A stretch of DNA of 54,855 nt from Armatimonadetes bacterium UBA5352. Lineage in GTDB: Bacteria; Armatimonadota; Zipacnadia; Zipacnadales; UBA5352. Made by a program: the position numbers and the translations under genes. The notes under the pieces are model-generated. The model did no database searches and was not told the origin of the DNA. It was given only the letters and a program-made list of their open reading frames with translations. Below, one piece after another: positions 48,721-54,855 of the stretch. The stretch's first letter is position 1. The number at the start of each line of letters is the position of its first letter. The stretch lies in NCBI GenBank assembly GCA_002411015.1, contig DHPY01000061.1, positions 4,358 through 59,212 on the forward strand. The letters are read 5' to 3'.

Positions 48721-51700
48721 CGCTGCCTGAGTTCGTGCACAGGTAGAGGCCATCGGCCCACGTGGCATCGGTCACGCCACTCAAGCCTGTCAGCCACGCA
48801 ACCGCGCGTCCGTCAGCGCCAAGCTCGACAGCGGCGCTGTCGGTGACGGCGATCACGCGCTCAGCGGCGCCCTCGCCGGAGGGCACTGCGAGCAGCCTCA
48901 GCACCGGCCCGCCCACCGGCGTCGCCCACTGCATGGAGCCATCGGCGGCCAGGCAGTAGACATACTCGCTGCCGGAGCCCGCCACCACCAGATCGCGGCC
49001 ATCGCCCGCGAAGTCCACCCCGCAGAGCGCCGTCACCACGTCGCCGAGCGGCACCTGCCAGCGGTTCGTAAGCTGGCCGCCGTTGTTGTCATGCGCGAAC
49101 ACGTTGTTGAAGTTGGTGCCGCAGATGACCGCGGGCGAGCCCGGGCCATCGAGCTCGGCGATTGCGAGCGCCGTCAGCGCCGAGGCCCAGCCATCGTTCC
49201 CGTGGCCTCCGAGCTTCGTGCCTTCCGCATCAAGTACGCTGACCTCGCTGATGCAGGTGATCTTCGCCGGGCCGCCGATGACCTCCATGCGGCCATCGCC
49301 GGTGAGGTCGTGCGCGATGAGCGAGGTGATCACCCCGTACTTGCTGTAGCGCCAGAGCAGCGAGCCGTCCTGGTCGAGCGCGTGCAGGTTCATGTTGGCT
49401 GCGCCGAATGCAACCTCATCCCGGCCGTCGCCATCAATGTCGGCCGCGATGACCTTCTCGACCTCCCCGGCCTTCCAGTAGCGCCGCCAGTAGGGGTTGT
49501 CCGTCGCCGCGCCCTCGTAGCTCCATAGGACCTTCCCGTCGCGGCCGAGGCAGTAGCAGTTCCGGTCGTCGGAGCCCGCGATGATCTCGCGCAGGCCGTC
49601 GCCATCCACATCAGCCGTGCAGACCGAGTTGATCTTCCCGCGCGCCTCGAACTCCCATAGTGCCGTGCCCGCATCATCGAGCAGCCGCACGCGCCCGTCC
49701 TCGCAGCCGACGATCACGCGGCGCTTGCCGTCCCCTGCGAGATCGCCCACCGCGACGGTCAGCGCAGGAGAGCCGGTCTGCGCCTCCCAGCGCACCGGCA
49801 CCCCCTGCGTGCCCGTGAAGGGCATCTCGCGTGCCGCGAGGCGCTCGGTGGGCCGCAGCGCCGCGATCGTCGCCTGCAACTGAGTCGCGAGCGGCCCGGC
49901 CGCCGCGCTCGTGAACTCAGTGCGCCCTGGCGGAAGCTGCTGCGCCCTGTCCCCGATTGTGATGCGCGTCGGCTGCTGCGCCACCGCCACGCCGCTGCCG
50001 CCCTCGTCCAGCTCAATGCTGACGGGCGCGTCGCTGCGCAGGCTGATCGGGCCGTAGTTGAGGCGCGTGACATCGCGGGCCACGATCCGGTTGGGGCCGA
50101 GCGCGACCGCCGCGGCGTCCGTCTCCAGCCCGGCCAGGCTCTCGCCCGGACGCAGCGCGAAGAGCGTCACCTCGCCAGTCTCCCCATCGCGGATGGCCCA
50201 TGCGTTCTCGTAGCGCTCGAAGTCGTAGTTGCGCTCGCTGCCTGTGCCCGAGACCGAGAGGAGGTTCGCGAAGCTGCGGATCTCCCCGGCCTGCATCACG
50301 CCGGAGGTCTGCTGCTGGAGGATGTTGACGATCGGCTCCGCGTAGGGGTAGTCCGTCCACCACTTCCCGAAGTTGTCGCTGTCTCGCACCATGCTCAGCG
50401 ACTGCGCACCCGCGCTGGCGATCGTCAGCGCATCCGCCCGCAGGCCCTCCGGCGGCCCGAGCGGCGCCTCCTCGGCCTCGATCGTGAACGCGGCGCCGTT
50501 CGGCCCCGCAAGCTCCATCCGATCGAGGACCGTGCCGGGCGCCTCGCGCAGCGTCACTGCCAGCTCATGCTCGCCCCCGTCAGCGACTGTGAAGACGAGG
50601 CTGTTCGGCCCCAGGCCGGTCTGCGAGACGTGCAGCTCACCGATCCGCTCGCCGTCGAGATCGGCGAAGAACGAGTCGTTGCCGGGGTGCGAGCCGCGCC
50701 CGGCGACTGTGAGCGTCCACTCGCCCGCGGCCAGGGTGACCGGCCAGCGAACCATCCCTGCGGTCGTGAGATACTCCACCGCCCGACCGCCGCTGGCGCC
50801 TTCCATCTCCACGACATCCACGGACTCCTCCGCCTCGCGGATCTGCTGTGTCACCCGCAGGTCGGGCCCGGCAAGCTCCGGCTCGCCCAGGGACCGCCAG
50901 TAGCAGCGCGTGGTGTAGCCGCCATCCTCCAGCGCCTCCAGCTCATCCACTACGAGGAAGTAGCCGCCCTTGCGCCAGAGGATGTGCCGCCGCCAGTCGA
51001 GGCCGTTGTACCCCGGCACGGAGGTCTGCGTGAGGCCGAACTGGTCGAGGTCGGCCACCGAGTCGAGCGAGGCCAGGGGCGGCGCCGCGACGCCCATGCC
51101 GTCGCGCAGCACGGTGATGGTGTTGTGGTCGCGCATGTTCGGGCCCTCGGTGTAGGACATGTCCACGAGCCACGTGCGCTCGTTCGCGGTCATCTCGCCG
51201 ATGCCGTTCGTGTCGAAGTGCCCGTGGCTGCCCATCCCGATGCCGTCGAGGAGCAGATACTCGTCCTTCGGGTCGAAGCTCGTACGGAATGAGAGCTTGT
51301 CGAAGCACTGCTCCAGCGGCAGCGTCGCCGCGGGCTCGTCGGAGACGGTGTCATGCAGGCGATAGAAGCCGGTATCCATCGGCGCGACCGCGATGCCGAG
51401 CAGATCGCTCGGCTCTTCGGACTCCACCCCGCGCACGAGATCGTCCACCACCGGCGCGACCGCGCCGTAGTGCTCCTCGATCATCCACTGGTAGCGCCCG
51501 TCGCGGTAGCGCCACGCGGCGAGGCGCATCATGTCGAGCGGGAATGACCAGGCGGTCCAGCAGTCACCGGTGCGGGTGCTCTCGCTGAGGTTGTTCACCG
51601 CGATGACCGCGCGGTCGGCGGCGGTGCGGAACTGGCCGTTGTCGAAGATGGTCGTGTCACCACTTGCCAGCGCCCAGGTCGCCGTCTGCTGCAGCGTCGT

Positions 51701-52792
51701 CCACTCATACTGGTTCGAGTCGCACATGGGCTTGTGGAACTGCGATTGCGTGGTGAAGAGTCGCCGCGCCCACTCCTGGTACTGCTCACCCTCCTCCTGC
51801 AGCCCCCACGTCTGGATGTAGCGGCCACCGAAGAATGCGTCGAGGCCGGGAAGCGTCTGGTGGTTGTGGCGGACGCCGCCCTGCTCGATCCCGGTCTTGA
51901 AGAAGCCGTAGTTCGCGCCCTCCTTCGAGCGCAGCAGGTAGAGCAGGCGGTTCGTGATGCGCAGCCGGTCCTCGTTTGAGAACAGCGGGCTCTCCTCGAT
52001 GCGGTCCCACGCGATGATGGCCTCCCAGAGGTTCATGTGGGTGCCCTCGCCGGGGCCGCTGAGCTCCTCGTGGCGGTCCATGTGGAGCTTGAACAGCTCC
52101 ACGTAGTCAGGCGAGCCCGTATTCGCGTAGCTCGTGGCCATCGAGGCGGCGCCTGAGATCAGGTTGCGGCCATTATTGAAGCTCACCTGCTCGGCCGTGC
52201 GCTCGGCGTGGCCCGCCTTCGTCTCCTCCGAGAGCACCGGCGCCTCGTGGTCCGGGCCGAACTCCAGCAGGTAGCCCGGCACGGCCAGCGAGCGACCTTC
52301 ATGCTCAAGCGCCCCCAGCAGTGCGTCAACCGCCGTCAGAGCGACCTGCGGGCTGCCGGCGCCGACTAAGACGACGTTGTGGCCGGTGCTATGCGGGTTG
52401 TGGATCGAGCGCACGACCATCCCGTCGTTGCCCGGCCGCCAGACGTCACGGATGAAGTACTCGACGTACAGCCGCTCGACGAACGGGTTGTCCGGCACAT
52501 TGCCAATCGCGATGAGGTTGCGCGCCCCGAGTTCCGCCGGCGTCGCGTCAGTGGGGGAGAGGACCGGCAGCTCGCTCCCGGTCAGCTCCTGGCAACGCGC
52601 CTGCAGTCGCTCAACCACCGGCTGCCACTCGGCTGCTTCGGGCGCGACTATCGCCGCCGCGGGAGTGCCATCGGTGACCAGGTCCGTCCGCAGGTAGAGC
52701 GGCTTGGTCTGCTCCAGCACCGGGAGCTCCTGGGCGTGAAGCGCGAGCGGACTGAGCATGAGCAGCACCAGCACAGCGGTCAGCGTATCCAT
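48701..52792 (-). CDS. Heparinase II/III - FG-GAP fusion, paralog C (exported)
   Basis: A 1363-residue protein with CGGAGG before the ATG at 52792 and a signal peptide (MDTLTAVLVLLMLSPLALHAQ). Regions: alpha/beta N-terminal domain (IVAPEAAEWQPVVERL, NLIAIGNVPDN) to about 180; alpha-toroid (200-470); heparinase-like beta domain with GMGSHGHFDTNGIGEM near residue 518; a beta-sandwich inserted at about 670-760 (AGEWTLTVAGRGSHPGNDSFFADLDGERIG) resembling a CBM; C-terminal propeller with DVDGDGLREI, DIDGDGRDEV, DLTGDGRMEV, DFAGDGRDLV repeats. Predicted exported polysaccharide lyase; more compact than paralog A and without its discoidin domain. Confidence 0.8.
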   Translation of the reverse strand: MDTLTAVLVLLMLSPLALHAQELPVLEQTKPLYLRTDLVTDGTPAAAIVAPEAAEWQPVVERLQARCQELTGSELPVLSPTDATPAELGARNLIAIGNVPDNPFVERLYVEYFIRDVWRPGNDGMVVRSIHNPHSTGHNVVLVGAGSPQVALTAVDALLGALEHEGRSLAVPGYLLEFGPDHEAPVLSEETKAGHAERTAEQVSFNNGRNLISGAASMATSYANTGSPDYVELFKLHMDRHEELSGPGEGTHMNLWEAIIAWDRIEESPLFSNEDRLRITNRLLYLLRSKEGANYGFFKTGIEQGGVRHNHQTLPGLDAFFGGRYIQTWGLQEEGEQYQEWARRLFTTQSQFHKPMCDSNQYEWTTLQQTATWALASGDTTIFDNGQFRTAADRAVIAVNNLSESTRTGDCWTAWSFPLDMMRLAAWRYRDGRYQWMIEEHYGAVAPVVDDLVRGVESEEPSDLLGIAVAPMDTGFYRLHDTVSDEPAATLPLEQCFDKLSFRTSFDPKDEYLLLDGIGMGSHGHFDTNGIGEMTANERTWLVDMSYTEGPNMRDHNTITVLRDGMGVAAPPLASLDSVADLDQFGLTQTSVPGYNGLDWRRHILWRKGGYFLVVDELEALEDGGYTTRCYWRSLGEPELAGPDLRVTQQIREAEESVDVVEMEGASGGRAVEYLTTAGMVRWPVTLAAGEWTLTVAGRGSHPGNDSFFADLDGERIGELHVSQTGLGPNSLVFTVADGGEHELAVTLREAPGTVLDRMELAGPNGAAFTIEAEEAPLGPPEGLRADALTIASAGAQSLSMVRDSDNFGKWWTDYPYAEPIVNILQQQTSGVMQAGEIRSFANLLSVSGTGSERNYDFERYENAWAIRDGETGEVTLFALRPGESLAGLETDAAAVALGPNRIVARDVTRLNYGPISLRSDAPVSIELDEGGSGVAVAQQPTRITIGDRAQQLPPGRTEFTSAAAGPLATQLQATIAALRPTERLAAREMPFTGTQGVPVRWEAQTGSPALTVAVGDLAGDGKRRVIVGCEDGRVRLLDDAGTALWEFEARGKINSVCTADVDGDGLREIIAGSDDRNCYCLGRDGKVLWSYEGAATDNPYWRRYWKAGEVEKVIAADIDGDGRDEVAFGAANMNLHALDQDGSLLWRYSKYGVITSLIAHDLTGDGRMEVIGGPAKITCISEVSVLDAEGTKLGGHGNDGWASALTALAIAELDGPGSPAVICGTNFNNVFAHDNNGGQLTNRWQVPLGDVVTALCGVDFAGDGRDLVVAGSGSEYVYCLAADGSMQWATPVGGPVLRLLAVPSGEGAAERVIAVTDSAAVELGADGRAVAWLTGLSGVTDATWADGLYLCTNSGSVIALER

Positions 52793-52962
52793 GACGGCCT
52801 CCGATGATGGAGCCTGCGAGCCTGTGAGGAATGGTTCGCCCGGAGCGCTGCGGCACCTCTCGCCACTGGCCAGCTGTGGCAGGTGAGGTCGCGCGGGATG
52901 GAGAAGCAGTGGGCGACTCGACTATCCGCTCATACGCCCGCGTCTGGCGTGGGAGGTCTCTC

Positions 52963-53922
52963 ATGCAATACCGCACACTCGGCCGCACAGGTCTCGAAGT
53001 CTCCGCAGTAAGCCTCGGCGCCTGGGAGATCGGCGGGGCGGTCAGCCTCACCTTCGACAAGCTCGGCACCATCCCGCATGGCTGGGGCGCCACTGATGAT
53101 GCCGCCTCGCTGGACCTGATCGCGCGCTGCCGCGAGGCGGGCGTCAACTTCATCGATACCGCTCCGGTCTACGGAGATGGTCACAGCGAGGAGGTCATCG
53201 GCCAGGCCCTCGAGGGCTGCCGCGATGACTGGGTCGTCTGCACCAAGGGCGGCCATGGCGCGGCGGATGGGCGCGCGTGGTCCGACTTCAGCGCCGAGAA
53301 GCTCCTCTGGCAGATCGAGGAGAGCCTCCGCCGCCTGCGGATGGACCACGTGGACGTGTACCTGCTGCACGGGCCATCGGCCGATGACATCGAGCGCGGG
53401 GAGTGTCTCGAGGCGATGGAGGAGATGCGCGCGCAGGGGAAGACGCGGTTCGTGGGCGTCTCGATCGGCCCGAATGAGATGGGCGTGCAGCTCATGGAGC
53501 AGGGCGCGGTGGACGTGCTGCAGCAGTCGATCAGCATCATCGCCCCGCAGGCGCGGGAGGCCCTGCTGCCCGCGGCGGCCGGGCACAACGTCGGCATCGT
53601 CGCACGCGGCGTCTTCGGCCAGGGCTTCCTGCCTGGCACCCTCAAGCCCGACGCGGCTTTCGGCGATGATGACCGCCGAAGCTGGGCGAAGCCCGAGGCG
53701 AAGCAGGCGCTTGCCGCGAAGGCAGACGCGCTACGCGAGCTCACGGGCCCCGATCGGTCGCTGGCGCAGCTTTGCGTGCAGTATGTGCTGCAGCTTCCGG
53801 GCGTCACCACGGTCATCGCGGGGACAAGCAAGTGGGCGCACATGCAGGAGAACATCGCGGCTCTGGACTGCCCGCCGCTGACGGATGAGGAACTGGAGCT
53901 GATCGCGCAGGTGCAGGGGTAG
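52963..53922 (+). CDS. Aldo/keto reductase
   Basis: A 319-residue protein after GGGAGG. It begins MQYRTLGRTGLEVSAVSLGAWEIGG, the standard AKR start. The catalytic tetrad is represented by D-x3-Y in FIDTAPVYGDG, K in VVCTKGGHG and H in VYLLHGPS. The C-terminal VIAGTSKWAHMQENI is the cofactor-binding loop. Expected to reduce sugar or carbonyl compounds with NAD(P)H. No signal peptide. Divergent from the lyase paralog C across 170 bases; a small ORF follows. Confidence 0.9.
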   Translation: MQYRTLGRTGLEVSAVSLGAWEIGGAVSLTFDKLGTIPHGWGATDDAASLDLIARCREAGVNFIDTAPVYGDGHSEEVIGQALEGCRDDWVVCTKGGHGAADGRAWSDFSAEKLLWQIEESLRRLRMDHVDVYLLHGPSADDIERGECLEAMEEMRAQGKTRFVGVSIGPNEMGVQLMEQGAVDVLQQSISIIAPQAREALLPAAAGHNVGIVARGVFGQGFLPGTLKPDAAFGDDDRRSWAKPEAKQALAAKADALRELTGPDRSLAQLCVQYVLQLPGVTTVIAGTSKWAHMQENIAALDCPPLTDEELELIAQVQG

Positions 53923-53954
53923 ACAGCTGCCAGGTCGGTGTGGAGGTGGGTGTG

Positions 53955-54164
53955 ATGGAGTGGCGGGCGGTAGTCCTGCTGGCGGTGCCGAACACCGCGA
54001 CCGGAGCCGCCCTCAGGGGCTTTGAGGTGATCGTGCCCGTGGACGGGATGTCGGCGGACGAGGCCTACGCCGAGCAGTACACCGCCTGCCGCCTCGTCAA
54101 CAGCCCCGGGACGCGCAATCGCGTGAAGCTGACGATGGTCGACATGGTCTCGATCGAGCCGTAG
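53955..54164 (+). CDS. Small protein, function unknown
   Basis: A 69-residue protein. The ATG at 53955 is nine bases after GGAGG, 32 bases downstream of the aldo/keto reductase stop. Sequence features: MEWRAVVLLAVPNTATG, then FEVIVPVDGMSADEAYAEQYTACRLVN and a basic C terminus ending MVDMVSIEP. Predicted alpha/beta; no signal peptide, TM segment or known motif. It has convincing codon use for this genome (GC-rich third positions). May be an independent small gene. Confidence 0.55.
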   Translation: MEWRAVVLLAVPNTATGAALRGFEVIVPVDGMSADEAYAEQYTACRLVNSPGTRNRVKLTMVDMVSIEP

Positions 54165-54363
54165 GATCGGCCGCCGCAGATGGGCTCTGGGGCATCCGCC
54201 GCCCGCGAACGCGGGCGGGCCGGGGGCGGACAACCTGCGCGCGGTCGCTGCCGACTGGGCCGGCGCTGTGTTGCGCGGCCGGTCGTGAAGGACGATTGCC
54301 ATCGCAACGGGAACCCCCTGCTGTCGCGCAGCCGCCTCCAGTTCGTGACGCAGGGGAATTCGC
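54165..54363. other. 199-base leader with strong hairpin
   Basis: This gap precedes the DUF6785-like gene. It contains a near-perfect hairpin, CCGCCCGCG at 54199-54207 and CGCGGGCGG at 54210-54218, with a two-base AA turn, likely an 8-base stem with a GAAC loop. It lacks a U tract. Other GC-rich self-complementary stretches (54240-54290) could form further structure. Possibly a terminator for the small ORF or a structured leader of the next gene. Confidence 0.45.
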
Positions 54364-54855
54364 ATGCAGCAGATCGCGTCACATGAGGATGCCCCGCGAG
54401 AGGCCATTGCGCCGCTGAGTCTCCGCCAGACCGCCTGGGCTTTCGCGCTCTCAGTGCTGCTGCTGGTGCTCGCGAATCTCTTCGTGCTGCACTACGACCT
54501 CGGTGGCGGGCGCTCCTACGGCATCCGCGATGTCCCGCCCGCGCTCCCCTGGTTCCTGCTGCTGGTGCTGCTTCTCGGGAGCGCCGGGCTGTCGCGCATC
54601 TCGCATCGCCTCGGCATTGACCACCGGCAGGCGCTGCTGATCTTCGGCTTCCTCTCCCTCGCAATCCCGCTCTCGGGTTTCATGGGAGTGCGCTCCATCC
54701 TGCCACACCTCTCGCTGCTGCAGTACTACGCGGACAACGACAACGAGTTCGCGCGCATCGCCGATCACATCCCGGACTACCTCATGCCGAAGGACATGGC
54801 GGTGATCATCCCGGCCTACGAGGGCAGCGACAGCGGCCTGGTGATGTGGGGGCCG
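54364..54855 (+). CDS. DUF6785-like membrane protein, 5' part (runs off the window)
   Basis: 164 codons remain open to the window end. The ATG at 54364 is about nine bases after CAGGGG. After a short hydrophilic start come three hydrophobic segments: about residues 22-43 (TAWAFALSVLLLVLANLFVL), 60-76 (ALPWFLLLVLLLGSAGL) and 90-107 (ALLIFGFLSLAIPLSGFMG). A loop with VRSILPHLSLLQYYADNDNEF and YLMPKDMAVIIPAYEGSDSG follows. From memory this resembles large multi-TM proteins of the DUF6785/DUF6784 group found in Armatimonadota and Planctomycetota; their function is unknown. Truncated by the window edge, not by mutation. Confidence 0.6.
   Translation, partial: MQQIASHEDAPREAIAPLSLRQTAWAFALSVLLLVLANLFVLHYDLGGGRSYGIRDVPPALPWFLLLVLLLGSAGLSRISHRLGIDHRQALLIFGFLSLAIPLSGFMGVRSILPHLSLLQYYADNDNEFARIADHIPDYLMPKDMAVIIPAYEGSDSGLVMWGP

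Noticed and set aside
1..54855. CRISPR arrays, insertion sequences, tRNA/rRNA genes
   Set aside because: Read-through of both strands showed no regularly spaced repeats, no transposase, no recognisable RNA gene; a tRNA scan was not possible here.

Overview
This window looks like chromosomal DNA from an uncultured, saprophytic bacterium with a diderm-type envelope. It is GC-rich by eye and most genes start with strong GGAGG-type ribosome binding sites. Many products carry signal peptides or lipoboxes. The gene repertoire is that of lineages such as Armatimonadota, Planctomycetota or Hydrogenedentota: heparinase II/III proteins, DUF1080, Gfo/Idh/MocA, neutral ceramidase, parallel beta-helix lyases and DUF6785-type membrane proteins. 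I lean to Armatimonadota but the sequence alone does not prove it. I see no rRNA, tRNA, phage gene, transposase or CRISPR array. No gene-free stretch exceeds 300 bases; the longest are about 200 (1279-1474 and 54165-54363), and bases 1-108 hold nothing I can call.

Layout. (1) 109-6417: a pectate-lyase-like protein (-), a DUF1080 protein (+), then on the minus strand a small lipoprotein, a receiver-only response regulator, a four-PAS histidine kinase and a ceramidase-like hydrolase. (2) 6548-13026 (+): a tightly packed operon of a TIM-barrel isomerase, an HSL-type esterase, a large glycosidase-like protein, a BadF-type sugar kinase and two tandem SIS-domain proteins. It looks like intracellular processing of an (amino)sugar. 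(3) 13071-27127: mostly secreted proteins, comprising three glycosidase-like TIM-barrel proteins, a beta-helix protein, an all-WD40 exported protein, a 1569-residue heparinase/discoidin/FG-GAP fusion and a small DUF6951-like protein. (4) 25016-28077 also contains gene debris: an amidohydrolase-like tail, a DegT aminotransferase with its middle deleted, and a small remnant ORF.

(5) 28074-45892: fifteen consecutive minus-strand genes. The lower part holds a heparinase/propeller protein without a signal peptide, a lipoprotein, a phosphodiester glycosidase, a PHP phosphoesterase, a two-TM protein and a Gfo/Idh/MocA oxidoreductase. The upper part is an overlapping envelope cluster: YihY, minimal PBP4, ABC ATPase and permease, LolA-like protein, a membrane protein with a sigma-region-2-like domain, a TPR/C39-like lipoprotein, an RNase H-like exonuclease and a Q/E/R-rich coiled-coil membrane protein. 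(6) 46043-54855: a QueG-like iron-sulfur protein, a cupredoxin lipoprotein, a U32 peptidase-like protein, a third heparinase/propeller protein, an aldo/keto reductase, a small ORF and the start of a DUF6785-like membrane protein.

Taken together, exported lyases and glycosidases probably cut a uronic-acid or amino-sugar-containing polysaccharide, and the operon at 6548-13026 processes the products. No polysaccharide transporter and no recognisable DNA-binding transcription factor occur in the window. The most unusual items are the sigma-region-2-like membrane protein in the ABC/LolA cluster, the three lyase-propeller fusions, the paired SIS paralogs and the pseudogene zone.
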